64,000 nucleotides of DNA from positions 84,403 through 148,402 of the forward strand of contig NZ_LMUH01000018.1 of the NCBI RefSeq assembly GCF_009766105.1, given 5' to 3'. This document shows positions 43,474-52,681 of the stretch, in pieces. The DNA is from Granulicella sp. S156 (GTDB lineage: Bacteria; Acidobacteriota; Terriglobia; Terriglobales; Acidobacteriaceae). The notes beneath the pieces are model-generated. The model was given only the letters and a program-made list of their open reading frames with translations, had not been told where the DNA came from and did not search any database. The first letter of the stretch is position 1. Each line of letters begins with the position of its first letter. A program made the position numbers and the translations under genes.

Positions 43474-46296
43474 TTACGCGAGGTCCAGTGCTTCTTCGCT
43501 TTGCTCAAAACTGTCCGGAGCAACCCGCTTTTCAAGGCTTTCGGCCAGGTCCATCCAGCGAACGGCGCGTGACCATTCCGCGCCAAACGGTGCAAGTTGA
43601 TTAGCGGCCCTCATGAGCCATGGCACAAAGTTTCCGTAAACGCTGTCGAGCGTTTGAACGAATTTATCGAACTGCCTTTGTTTGTATTCTTCCTTGGCTT
43701 TTGAAGCCTTATAACGCGGCATTGATTGAAATATCGTGATGGCATCGCGTTGTTCGAGCCACCCTGCGGTTATAGCAGGAAGGTCTTCAATGGTTGCAAA
43801 TCCCTTTTGCTTTTTCGAGCCGACCAGTTTCTGCAAATAGCTATCGGTCTGTTCTGGAGCTGCGGCGAATTCGAGGATGATGTCGACAATCAACTCGTAA
43901 AACCCGGAAGGTGTTGTTTCTCTCCGCAGAAAGGAACGCAAAGAACGTGCCGTTGTCGTTGACAACCCCGTTCGATTGACTGCGGCCCCCAGATCAGTGA
44001 GACGAATAGGGCTTGCGGCTTTCGCGAGTGGCTCTCCGTCCGATTCGCTCAGCATGTCGGCCACAATGGTGGCGAAGAGTTGGTCTACTCGCTGAGGGGA
44101 TAGTACCTTTCGCGCGTAGCTGAACTGCGACAACCGCTGAGCCAGTGCCTCATCACTTGGGTTCTCCGGAATCGCTGCAATGACCTGCGCCGATAACGCT
44201 GCATATCGCGCGTCGTGATCGTGCTTCAAACCGTCGATGGGAAGAGCTGATTGCAGTGCGGGCGGACTCCCAATCATCGACGCGATGACGGATCTTCGCG
44301 TCGCTTGCTGGCTAGTTAGGTGAGCTGGACCGAGTACGTTTTCATAGAGGACAGTGTCACCTTCCGTGAACATGCCCGCCCTTCCGCATCGTCCAGCGAT
44401 GTTCCTGAACATCAGTGCGTCGAGCGGACGGGCGTCTGCTCCGAAACCGACAATCCAGCTCTCCACCAACGTGACTCGAAATGGCAGATCCGATCCTTCG
44501 GCCAGTGTCGTCGTAGAGACAACAAAATCGAGTTCGCGACGCCCCACCGCCTCCTCAATGTGTCTCCTCAACTCGGGGGGAACGCTGGCGTTGTGGAACG
44601 CCACTCCCTTCAGAATCATTGCCGGTAATGTTGGATACCAAGGCGCAAGTGTTGCGGCAACCTGGGCGAGTCGGGACCTGCTGAGAGCCTTGGTCGGGTC
44701 ATCCGGGAGGCGAAGCGAAATGGCATTCGCTATCAGACGCGTTGACTCACGCGTCATACAGATGACCAAAATCGGTCCGCCGATGAGACGAAGAAGATAT
44801 TGCGCCAAATATGCGACGTTGTCCTGAGAAGCTACCGTCACTTCTCGTTTCGGCTGGGCCTCAGGTTTCTGCCAGGTCGGTGGTGCCTCGATTGAATGAG
44901 GCCACTGAACCATGTGTGAACCCAAGGTAGACAGAGGAGTCAGTTGCGACGGTCGCAGGGAGTCGTTTCCGAAGACCCAAATCAGGTCGCCAGTGGTGCT
45001 CCAGATGGCAAGGTGCCGCGCTGTGGGCCTCCAACTGTCAACGAAATAGTTCGCGGCATCGACGCCAAGAAATTCGAGAAACGCACTTGCGTCCGCGAGC
45101 ACGGCAGAGAGTGCGATCATTCTGAAGCCACCGCGCTGAGTCTGCCGGAGCCGCAACCGCGTAATGATGCCTTCCAGCCTCGCACCTCGCGCTGAATTCG
45201 CAATACTGTGGGCTTCATCGAAGACGACAAGTTTCAGCGAATCGTCGGTGCCGTTATATCGCAGCCATGCGTCGAACCGTTCCGGGGTTGCCACCAACAC
45301 CTCGCGGCGGAGGGCCGGCTGAAGAGCGGAATCCAGTTTGAAACCACCAAACATTCCCGTCACCCGAATATCGGTTTTATGCAGGTGGCGTTTGAGCGCT
45401 GCGGTTATCTGGTTCCCGAGCGCCACGTACGGTACGACGATCACTGCCAGTCCTGGCCCATTCCTCAACACGGCTGCTACACAGCACTCGGCCAGAAGTG
45501 TCTTCCCGGTACTTGTCGGCAGGTTAAGAAGCGCATTCTCGGTCCGAGAAGCGAATTGTCCGTCCGAGAGCAAGCGATGTTGGGGAGGTAAAAGGGTGAG
45601 CACGTTGTCGTCGAGCAGGCCCTCAACAAAAGCATCTGGAAGACCCACATCCGGCCTACGCAACGATCTCGCAACCGAAAGAACGACTGCCTGCTGCATG
45701 GCGACGCGCGCGTTACGGAGAAGTGCGGCTTCCGAAAGATCGGAATGGAGCATGATCTTTTCGAGCGCCACCTTTACCGTTTCAGCAATGCGCTCATCGC
45801 CCGTTCGGAGAAAGCGTTCCCAGGTCAACAGTAGTTCTGCTGTCGCGGGACGCATGGAATATTGAAGAAGCGTGCTGACGCTTCTGGGATCTGCCAGCGC
45901 CGCGGCCACGACACGATCATCGTTTCCGGAAATATATTCGGGCTCAACAAGCCTGATGGACGAGTGGGCGCTGGGGAAATTGCCATACATGGCAAACGCA
46001 ACGGCCGCCGATAGGAGAAGCTCGTTAGCATTCCCATACCTGACCCCTTCTGGAAGCCGGCGCAGATACGATCCCACAGAAAACAAGGTGCGCGCTGATG
46101 CGATCAGCGGAAGCGTCGCCTGCTCATTGTGCAGAGCCTGTATCCCTGACTGGCCGCGAGTTTGTTGGAAGTGGAGAGCAGCCTTTCGGGCGATTGCCAG
46201 CGTTTCTGCGACTGAATACTCTGGCATCGGACACAGGCGGGCGACAGCGGTCGAACGCGCTGCGGCCCCCAGAAAATCGATGTCCACGAGCTTCAT
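43474..46296 (-). CDS. hamB: SF2 DExH helicase, Hachiman HamB-like
   Basis: 940 aa with an N-terminal helical region, then a helicase core: Walker A NLPTSTGKTLLAEC, LAVIVVPYVALGNQI, motif II LVVFDEAHSIANSARG, motif III IALSAVLAD, and VSTTTLAEGSDLPF with NIAGRCGRAG (V/VI, Ski2/Hel308-like). A long C-terminal helical region follows. In Hachiman, HamB scans DNA and releases the HamA nuclease when damage or phage intermediates are met. It starts 2 bases after the nuclease-like gene's stop. Confidence in a helicase is high; the system name rests on the partner and order. Confidence 0.78.
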   Translation of the reverse strand: MKLVDIDFLGAAARSTAVARLCPMPEYSVAETLAIARKAALHFQQTRGQSGIQALHNEQATLPLIASARTLFSVGSYLRRLPEGVRYGNANELLLSAAVAFAMYGNFPSAHSSIRLVEPEYISGNDDRVVAAALADPRSVSTLLQYSMRPATAELLLTWERFLRTGDERIAETVKVALEKIMLHSDLSEAALLRNARVAMQQAVVLSVARSLRRPDVGLPDAFVEGLLDDNVLTLLPPQHRLLSDGQFASRTENALLNLPTSTGKTLLAECCVAAVLRNGPGLAVIVVPYVALGNQITAALKRHLHKTDIRVTGMFGGFKLDSALQPALRREVLVATPERFDAWLRYNGTDDSLKLVVFDEAHSIANSARGARLEGIITRLRLRQTQRGGFRMIALSAVLADASAFLEFLGVDAANYFVDSWRPTARHLAIWSTTGDLIWVFGNDSLRPSQLTPLSTLGSHMVQWPHSIEAPPTWQKPEAQPKREVTVASQDNVAYLAQYLLRLIGGPILVICMTRESTRLIANAISLRLPDDPTKALSRSRLAQVAATLAPWYPTLPAMILKGVAFHNASVPPELRRHIEEAVGRRELDFVVSTTTLAEGSDLPFRVTLVESWIVGFGADARPLDALMFRNIAGRCGRAGMFTEGDTVLYENVLGPAHLTSQQATRRSVIASMIGSPPALQSALPIDGLKHDHDARYAALSAQVIAAIPENPSDEALAQRLSQFSYARKVLSPQRVDQLFATIVADMLSESDGEPLAKAASPIRLTDLGAAVNRTGLSTTTARSLRSFLRRETTPSGFYELIVDIILEFAAAPEQTDSYLQKLVGSKKQKGFATIEDLPAITAGWLEQRDAITIFQSMPRYKASKAKEEYKQRQFDKFVQTLDSVYGNFVPWLMRAANQLAPFGAEWSRAVRWMDLAESLEKRVAPDSFEQSEEALDLA

Positions 46297-46298
46297 TG

Positions 46299-47096
46299 CT
46301 AAAACCCTCCTGTAGCGAGCTTCACAAGGCTCGTGTCTAAATTAGCAAGTGCGATGCTCCAGGCAGTTATTTGATTGTGGGCCCAGCCAAACCCGGCGAT
46401 CTGAGTCCGAACGGCGATGAGTTTGGTCACCGGATCGGCACCCGCAGCCTCGTGAACGAGGGTAGGCACAAGGTGAACTTGAGAGCTATTCTGCGGCGAA
46501 GTACCGACGAGATCGTCGACTCGGGCCAGAAGGTCGTCCGACAGCTGATGTTCAAACTCAAGCCGGTTTTTGATGGCAGCCGCTCGATTCACCAAGACGG
46601 TCCTGCCGTCGCCCTCGTACAGCTTCTGGTAATCGGCGACGAGTGCGTCTCCATACGCGAGGGAGGAATCTCCCGTCGTCTTCACCTCCTGGATAAAGAG
46701 CATGTCCCCTTGAGGGTCAGTCGGATGAAAATGAACGTAGGCGATATCCAGTCCGCTCATAGAGATGCCACTGAGAGGGTCATACGCATTGTTGGTCACG
46801 ATGCGGTGGGATGGGCTGGCGAAGACATTTTGGTGACCGATCACGAACGCAATGAATTCACCGAGATTGCCCCTCTGTGAATTGCTCAGCGTTGCGCCCG
46901 CCGGGAGAAGAGTCGCTTGGCGCGAACGCAAGAACGCTTGCAGATGGGTGTAGAGAGCAAGGCACGACGGGTCCACACCGCTCCACAGCACAACTCCGGA
47001 TTGCGTCTGCCAAGTCAGCAACGTACCACTCCAGCGGTCCTGATCGTTGGTCCAACCGTGTATTGCGTTCACAGCCCGCAAGTGAAAATGGGCCAC
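46299..47096 (-). CDS. hamA: HamA-like (DUF1837/Cap4-fold) nuclease
   Basis: 265 aa. The centre has GDMLFIQEVKTTGDSSLAYG, matching the E-x-K of a PD-(D/E)xK nuclease, preceded by an Asp in SGLDIAYVHFHP. An upstream Glu in NLGEFIAFVIG is a usual helix residue of the fold. C-terminal helices follow. HamA proteins degrade DNA nonspecifically after activation by HamB. The gene is directly before hamB. The family assignment rests on active-site pattern plus context, since overall sequence is diverged. Confidence 0.65.
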   Translation of the reverse strand: MAHFHLRAVNAIHGWTNDQDRWSGTLLTWQTQSGVVLWSGVDPSCLALYTHLQAFLRSRQATLLPAGATLSNSQRGNLGEFIAFVIGHQNVFASPSHRIVTNNAYDPLSGISMSGLDIAYVHFHPTDPQGDMLFIQEVKTTGDSSLAYGDALVADYQKLYEGDGRTVLVNRAAAIKNRLEFEHQLSDDLLARVDDLVGTSPQNSSQVHLVPTLVHEAAGADPVTKLIAVRTQIAGFGWAHNQITAWSIALANLDTSLVKLATGGF

Positions 47097-47114
47097 AATC
47101 TCACTTCAGTGGGT

Positions 47115-47855
47115 TCAACTCTCTTGCTTGTTTGAGAAACGTCCGACCGCTTCAAGGTAGTCGGCCCCTTTTCGCAAGACGGCATACGGTATCGATGTCA
47201 GGTCGAGAACAGTCCCTATTGGTGAAACCTGCGTTACCAAACCAAGGCTCTGCAACTTGGCGCAGATGCTATGAATCTCAGACGTTTTGAAGATGGGGTC
47301 TTCGGACTGAAGTTCCCGCCAGGTGTTGTTTGCTAGGTTCGTCTCGGGCTGGAAAGCCGTCCGTCTCAGCTCAGCACCCTGAACCGTATAGATTTTGGCG
47401 AGGATGTCGATGTCGGCGTCGGTCAGGTCTACAGTGACGCGCATCATCTCATCTGCTTCTTTCAAATCAGCCGTTGGTCCTCCCATCACGGTATGGACAA
47501 CGATGAGGCTCAGGCGATCAATCCTTTCTTTCGATCCCGTTCGTTCCGATTTGCTCATCGCATCGGCCAAGAGTAGAGGAAGCTGTTCGGCGATGAATTG
47601 TTTGTGAGCGTCAGATAGCGTCTTGACCTGCTCCTCGAGACCACGGAGCCTTAAAATGGTGGCGTCAAGGAGATAGGCAGTATTTTCCTCTCGCTGCTCA
47701 AGCACCTTCTTCATGAAATAGGCAGCCGGTTTCGTTCCGGGGATGCCAACTGCTGCCAATCCCTCAAGCGCAGTGGTGACGACCTTCGGGGCGGTACCTG
47801 TCTTCCCAAACTCGATCTGTGACCGGGCGGCGTCTATCTCGTCATCAATAGCCAT
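47115..47855 (-). CDS. Unknown accessory protein of the Hachiman-like operon
   Basis: 246 aa, helical. A Gly/Ala-rich amphipathic stretch (LEGLAAVGIPGTKPAAYFMK, about 32-51) is followed by coiled-coil-like RLRGLEEQVKTLSDAHKQFI. The C-terminal part contains a predicted winged-helix-like segment (TSEIHSICAKLQSLGLVTQV) and ends LRKGADYLEAVGRFSN. This resembles DUF4393-type proteins in general layout, but I cannot confirm that. It lies 18 bases upstream of hamA on the same strand, so it is likely part of the operon. Confidence 0.55.
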   Translation of the reverse strand: MAIDDEIDAARSQIEFGKTGTAPKVVTTALEGLAAVGIPGTKPAAYFMKKVLEQREENTAYLLDATILRLRGLEEQVKTLSDAHKQFIAEQLPLLLADAMSKSERTGSKERIDRLSLIVVHTVMGGPTADLKEADEMMRVTVDLTDADIDILAKIYTVQGAELRRTAFQPETNLANNTWRELQSEDPIFKTSEIHSICAKLQSLGLVTQVSPIGTVLDLTSIPYAVLRKGADYLEAVGRFSNKQES

Positions 47856-48037
47856 GCTTTGCCTCGTCTGCGCAGGCTAAGTATCTCATCTGAGACAATC
47901 AACCTAAGGTCGAAGGCCAAACGATCTGCCTGATCCGTGATGCCGTCGCCGCTGGCCGAATCCCTGTGCAGTTCCGTGCGGCCGATGTAAACAACACGCT
48001 TGGAATGCGGTTTGCAGGGACGTTCTTGCCGAAGCAT
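47834..48037 (-). CDS. Possible small protein overlapping the accessory gene
   Basis: 67 codons with reasonable composition (RVVYIGRTELHRDSASGDGI, DLRLIVSDEILSLRRRGKAW). Its 3' end overlaps the 246-aa gene start by 22 bases, which would be compatible with translational coupling. No family recognised, and the frame could be chance. Confidence 0.3.
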   Translation of the reverse strand: MLRQERPCKPHSKRVVYIGRTELHRDSASGDGITDQADRLAFDLRLIVSDEILSLRRRGKAWLLMTR

Positions 48038-48101
48038 TGCAACGGTAATCCGGGGAACAACTCGGTTCTGTTCATCAAGCTTGATCGTGGTCTTTACCGA
48101 C

Positions 48102-48929
48102 TCAAGAAGTAGGATCGGGCAATCTCACAACGCCGTCCTTCGTGACCATCGAAACCTTCTCGCCCTGTCGCCAACGCTGCATCAGGTACGCGATACCATT
48201 CGGTCCACCATTTGTGAACGGCGCCGGTGGCCAATCCGCTTTCTTTGAAACCTGCGGATATATCTGAATGAGCTTTGAGTTGCTGCTTCCGGGCGGTGGG
48301 TCTATCGGTGGAATCTGGTCAACGGGAACGCCCGGATAGAAATGTTCCGTGGCGACCTGGCAGACAAAATAACCCATGTAGATCGTACTGACGAAGCCTG
48401 TGCCAATCCTCGTCTTCCCACCATCGCCGTTGATCGTGAAATCCGTGGTGTGGCCGCCGATATGGAACCCGTCGAGAGCACCAACCCATACTCGCGTTCG
48501 TGCCGGAATCTCATGATGTTCATGGAAGGCAATGCGCTCTTCCCGTGTGTAGAAAGGATCATTGCCATGTCGGGGTTTTGTTGACTCCAAAACCATGGAC
48601 TTCAGGACAGCCCATTCGGTAATGATCTTCATTCCACCGGCGTCGAGAGTGAACGGCTCGTTCTGGAGCATCTTGAGGAACCGGGGTCGATTCTTCTGCT
48701 CGAACTGGCTCATCCATGTGTTGTTGCACTTGTGGCAAACGGTGTCGATCTTCTTCTCGAGGTCGTACTCGATGACCTCAGGACCATTGCCTATCTGCGT
48801 TCGAAGGCCACCCAGCTCGATGCCGTTCTTCCTGATGAACTCATGCACCCAATCCGGCCAGAGGTGTTCGTCGCTATCAGCTTCGTTGTCGCAGAAGATG
48901 CAAGTGTCGGGCATTACGGAATCGTACAC
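48102..48929 (-). CDS. HNH-fold endonuclease-like protein
   Basis: 275 aa as read; the second Met (MPDTCIFCDN) is a likely alternative start. CIFCDNEADSDEHLWPDW provides a zinc Cys pair and the D-E-H of an HNH core. VCHKCNNTWMSQFE supplies the second Cys pair and the Asn. The remaining 200 residues are not recognised. HNH nucleases of this kind are common in defence islands. The gap to the next gene (about 250 bp) leaves its membership in the Hachiman-like operon open. Confidence 0.68.
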   Translation of the reverse strand: MYDSVMPDTCIFCDNEADSDEHLWPDWVHEFIRKNGIELGGLRTQIGNGPEVIEYDLEKKIDTVCHKCNNTWMSQFEQKNRPRFLKMLQNEPFTLDAGGMKIITEWAVLKSMVLESTKPRHGNDPFYTREERIAFHEHHEIPARTRVWVGALDGFHIGGHTTDFTINGDGGKTRIGTGFVSTIYMGYFVCQVATEHFYPGVPVDQIPPIDPPPGSSNSKLIQIYPQVSKKADWPPAPFTNGGPNGIAYLMQRWRQGEKVSMVTKDGVVRLPDPTS

Positions 48930-49156
48930 CTGCCTAACTTAGAAAAACGGATAGCCGATCAGTCGTGGCCTCGCGTTGAAGCGGAGCCCAGGATCCGTGA
49001 ACGGGGCTCGACTCCTGACCGAGAATCAGACGAACTCTTATTTCAAATGTGACCAGTCAATACGGGGAGCCGATTGAGGGGGGTGATCCTAAGCCCATAA
49101 TCGCGCAGCGAAGATGATGATTCGCTCGAAACTGCTAACTCCCGACTCCGCAACAT

Positions 49157-50311
49157 TCAACATCGAGAACGAATCCGATCTTCGAGCCAGCTCGTCAAAC
49201 GGCCCCGCAGCCGGGAATCCGTCATCGAGGTATGTTCCGGATCGGCGAAGTCAGGAATCCGATCCATGCTCTGTTGCGCTTCGAACCATTTTGCGGGAAT
49301 ACCGGCCATCAGTTCGGCATGCCCCACGGGATCTGCGGCGGGATCAAAGATGTAGCGGAAGCCGAGATCCTCATAACGATGGAGAGTCCTGGGATCGCGT
49401 TCTTTCTGGAAGAAGACGGATGGAATCAGATGGTCGGTGTGAAAGTATCCAGCATAGTGGTCGGTCGAAAACCCGCTAAACTCCGAGGTCGGACGCAGCG
49501 GCGTGGGGTCAGTTGCGTTTCTGGGGACGAGCATCGTCGCCGGACAGTGAGCGAACTTCGTCTTCCCGTCTGAAGGGTCCTTGCGCGCGTTAGCGATCGT
49601 GCGCATCGCTTGCTCCAGAGCCGACGCACAAGCGGTCTCATCCAACTGAGTCTTCTTCGAGCGAGCATAGACGAAGTGGCCCAGCGCGTTTGAGGTGATC
49701 ATGATTCCGCCCGGCGTGCGGTGGTCGTGCCACCAACGGCCATCCCCTTGGGCGCAGAAGATATTGGGGAGCGTCGAGAATTTGAGAAGCGTGTTGTCCG
49801 GTCTTCGCAGAAACACATACTCGCGCTCGGTCTGGAAGGAGTCGTCGGGAACTTTGATCCGCATGTAGAGCTCGAGAAGCCGGCGGCAAATCTCCTTAAG
49901 TGCGTCGTTCGGTTCCTTCAAGACGAGCTGTTTGCTGGTCAACAGAATCAGGAAGGAGGAGACGCGGCCTTCGAGCGCCAGCCTCTTCCAGGCCTGCCGG
50001 TGATCCTGAATCGTATCCTCGACGTCGGCGTCTCCCCGCGCCATGCGGAGGATTTCCTGCTCTTCCAGGAGACAGATGTACACACCTTTATTGGTCGCAG
50101 CCGTCTTGCCGAAAACGCAGGGCTGGTTCTTTTCGAGCCATCCGCGATAGGCCGCGATCTTTACCTGGCGGCTTTGCTTCGGGTTGAATAAGATAGCCTG
50201 AACCGCCTCGATATCCGGTAAAAATGGCCGCTGCGAGCGAAACTTGTCTGCCGGCTGATGGAAGCGGCACTCGAGAAGCAGTTCAGCGAGCTGGGTCTTG
50301 ATTTGCGGCAC
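49157..50311 (-). CDS. Unknown 384-aa protein in defence island
   Basis: No family recognised. Features: a conserved-looking GRWWHDHRTPGGIMITSNAL (about 210), HFVYARSKKT, then a His/Asp-rich GYFHTDHLIPSVFFQKERDP (about 300) and DLGFRYIFDPAADP. The repeated His-Asp pairs could bind metal. It lies 152 bases downstream of the Mrr-like nuclease gene on the same strand and may be its partner. Confidence 0.55.
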   Translation of the reverse strand: MPQIKTQLAELLLECRFHQPADKFRSQRPFLPDIEAVQAILFNPKQSRQVKIAAYRGWLEKNQPCVFGKTAATNKGVYICLLEEQEILRMARGDADVEDTIQDHRQAWKRLALEGRVSSFLILLTSKQLVLKEPNDALKEICRRLLELYMRIKVPDDSFQTEREYVFLRRPDNTLLKFSTLPNIFCAQGDGRWWHDHRTPGGIMITSNALGHFVYARSKKTQLDETACASALEQAMRTIANARKDPSDGKTKFAHCPATMLVPRNATDPTPLRPTSEFSGFSTDHYAGYFHTDHLIPSVFFQKERDPRTLHRYEDLGFRYIFDPAADPVGHAELMAGIPAKWFEAQQSMDRIPDFADPEHTSMTDSRLRGRLTSWLEDRIRSRC

Positions 50312-50463
50312 GGATGGCTCCTTGATTTCGGATGACTCTAGCCTACGCCTTCAAGATGTAGACCAGGCGCTCAGGCGCAAATGGCAGACCCGAACCATTC
50401 TCGGCCGGGGTGCCCGACGAAAACAATGTCTCAATGGAGAGGTTTCGACCAGAGTTGAGCCAT

Positions 50464-51978
50464 TCATCGCCTCTTTTTCTTCGGGGGCTTCGGCGCGTCG
50501 TGACTGAGTCGATCGACCGGTTCGTCATTCGGCTCGATCACATCCGGGATCTCGGCGAGCAGAGCCTCATTCACGGATGTATCTTTCGAACGCAGGACAT
50601 GTTCTTCCCAGGTGCAGCGAACATTCAGAACCGGCACATGCCCGATACTGGTTCCGAAAACACTGCGCACCGAAAAATTCGAGACTTCGTCGCGAAGCGG
50701 GTACCAGTCGCCTACGGCGCAAAGCAGGTGCTTGGGCTCGGAGAGATGCCGCAGGAAAATCTCACCGAGGCCTCCGGCAAGCCGCTTGATCCGGCTCGCC
50801 GTGAATGGATTCTTTGCCACGATCCCGGAGACCCATTCCTCTCCATGGTCTGCGCTGACTATCTTCGAATGAGGCACTAGCTTTATCTGTCCGGTCTTGA
50901 AATGGGCTGAGTGCAGTCCGCTTCCCAAACTTGTCTGAAAAAGAGCATCAGGATTGCCCGTCTTGCGTGCCAGTTCCTGAATCTTCGATAAGTCGACCGG
51001 GACGCCCGGCAGCTGAATCTTGAGCTCCGAGGCATGCAGGAACGTCGAGTCGCCTACTCTCTGTCGTGATGTCAGCGCGATCAGTGCACCGCCGGAGCGA
51101 TCGAGAAAGACGAGAGCTTCCGAGTGGTGCGGGGACTTCAGCCTCGCATCCGAATAGCGCCGTTCCCAGTTTCCAATCGCGTCGAGGAAATTTTGGGCCC
51201 CGAAGCCGTACCACGCGTGCGAGAGTTGCTGAATGCTGAAGGTTCCCTGATCCGAAAGCCCCACCGTCTCTTGAATCGTTTCGAGAACATCGGCCAGTTC
51301 GGCGGTATCGTGAAGGGCCAGCCGGAGTTCCATGGAAACAAATGTATCGATCGCCCCGGTCTCCGGAATATCGAGGAAGAAAGTTGTCTCGTCGTTATCG
51401 GAGGGAAACGCGACTAGAGGAGCGGCGCCGGTCTTGGTGCGGAACTCCCGGCAAGTCGGCGGGAAGTTCTTGCGGCGGGCGGACGACTCAGGCCTCGGGT
51501 CGTCGAACCATACCCGTCCTTCGACACGCAATATTTCGCGCTTGCGCCGGATGAGCTCGTGGACGTCAAACCGGTCGGCGAAGATCGAATTGATCTCAGC
51601 TGCATTGAAGAGCAGGATCTCTCGCGTGCGATCGCTCTCCACTTGCTTGATCGCACCGGAACCGTAGCCGGACATGTTGAAGATGCAACCGACGATGTCG
51701 GACGGGATGCGATTCAATCGCATCCGCAGGTTATCTACATCCCCAACATCGATGTTCCGCTTGCGCCATTTCGCCTCGATCAGGAAATGCTGGGACTCGC
51801 GGATCGCGACCAGATCGGTCTGTCGTGGCCGAGCCGTTTTTGGATTGAAGTGCACCGTGAATCCATCGGCAGTGAGTCGCGCGCCGAGAAGTCTCTCAAA
51901 CGCGAGCCCGCGGCCGGCAGCATCCTCACTTTCGAGCAGACGCTCGAATAGCTCGCGCGTTTTTGCAATGTGTCTCAT
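50464..51978 (-). CDS. Mrr-like PD-(D/E)xK restriction endonuclease-family protein
   Basis: 504 aa. The N-terminal 110 residues form a restriction-nuclease fold: GLAFERLLGARLTADGFTVH (Glu helix), RQTDLVAIRESQHFLIEAKW (D-x14-E-x-K). The central and C-terminal parts (about 170-460) are unrecognised beta-rich domains, and the tail is basic (PKPPKKKRR). A type IV-like or modification-sensing nuclease is possible. It lies 88 bases downstream of the QueC-like operon and may be transcribed with it. Confidence 0.68.
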   Translation of the reverse strand: MRHIAKTRELFERLLESEDAAGRGLAFERLLGARLTADGFTVHFNPKTARPRQTDLVAIRESQHFLIEAKWRKRNIDVGDVDNLRMRLNRIPSDIVGCIFNMSGYGSGAIKQVESDRTREILLFNAAEINSIFADRFDVHELIRRKREILRVEGRVWFDDPRPESSARRKNFPPTCREFRTKTGAAPLVAFPSDNDETTFFLDIPETGAIDTFVSMELRLALHDTAELADVLETIQETVGLSDQGTFSIQQLSHAWYGFGAQNFLDAIGNWERRYSDARLKSPHHSEALVFLDRSGGALIALTSRQRVGDSTFLHASELKIQLPGVPVDLSKIQELARKTGNPDALFQTSLGSGLHSAHFKTGQIKLVPHSKIVSADHGEEWVSGIVAKNPFTASRIKRLAGGLGEIFLRHLSEPKHLLCAVGDWYPLRDEVSNFSVRSVFGTSIGHVPVLNVRCTWEEHVLRSKDTSVNEALLAEIPDVIEPNDEPVDRLSHDAPKPPKKKRR

Positions 51979-52066
51979 GCTTGAGAGGTGATTCTACTTC
52001 CATGATGGCTACGGCGAGGAAGTGGAGCTTCAGACTACGGCGTAAAGCGAGCTCTGGAATTACTAA

Positions 52067-52681
52067 CTAGGGAGATAGATTCGGCAAGAGCTTCCAAACC
52101 TGGGCTCCAATTTTCTTGAATTCATCTTCGGCCGAGCTGCGCTGCGCGATGTTGTAACGCGTATCGGTCAGTGTATTCCCGTCTAATTCCTGGAAGCCAA
52201 CTTTGACCTCTGTAGCGGGACGGCCGTAACGGACGGCGATGGCCGTTTGGATCAAAGGCATCCGAAGCTGGTCTTCCCACCCAGGAGCAATGCCTTCGAA
52301 CAGTACCGCTCGATAACCCGACTGGAGATAGTCAACTCTCGAGATAAGACCGCCGAGCTGCCAGTTGCTCGTTAATGGGTAGGCAAGCAATACGTTGGAA
52401 TCAGCCGAGATAATTCCAGATGTCGCAAACCATTTTGCATATTCGTCCAGGTACCCGTAGAGATCGGCAATGCGCTTGGCGTCTTTGAAATTCTTGGCAA
52501 CGTACCCGTCGACTTTGGCTTTGGCCGTTCCGATATTGTTCGTACTGTGGAAAGCAGAGATCGCCAGGTTCAAGGCTTGTCTGTAGCCGAAGCTGGCCCA
52601 CCCTGCTCCGGGCTGCCGGGAGGCCACCCAGCTCTTCGGGCTTATGCGGCATGACTCGAGTTGCTTGTGGCTGATTTTCAT
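52067..52681 (-). CDS. Unknown protein, last gene of the QueC-like cassette
   Basis: From the ATG at 52681 (MKISHKQLESCRISP), 204 aa; this start overlaps the QueC-like stop (ATGA) and is preferred to the upstream start at 52801. The middle has LGGLISRVDYLQSGYRAVLF followed by WEDQLRMPLIQTAIAVRYG, a pattern like the RecB/Cas4 nuclease fold (DRVD strand, then QL-x3-L helix). The usual D-x-K is not clear, so it may be an inactive relative. Confidence 0.6.
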   Translation of the reverse strand: MKISHKQLESCRISPKSWVASRQPGAGWASFGYRQALNLAISAFHSTNNIGTAKAKVDGYVAKNFKDAKRIADLYGYLDEYAKWFATSGIISADSNVLLAYPLTSNWQLGGLISRVDYLQSGYRAVLFEGIAPGWEDQLRMPLIQTAIAVRYGRPATEVKVGFQELDGNTLTDTRYNIAQRSSAEDEFKKIGAQVWKLLPNLSP

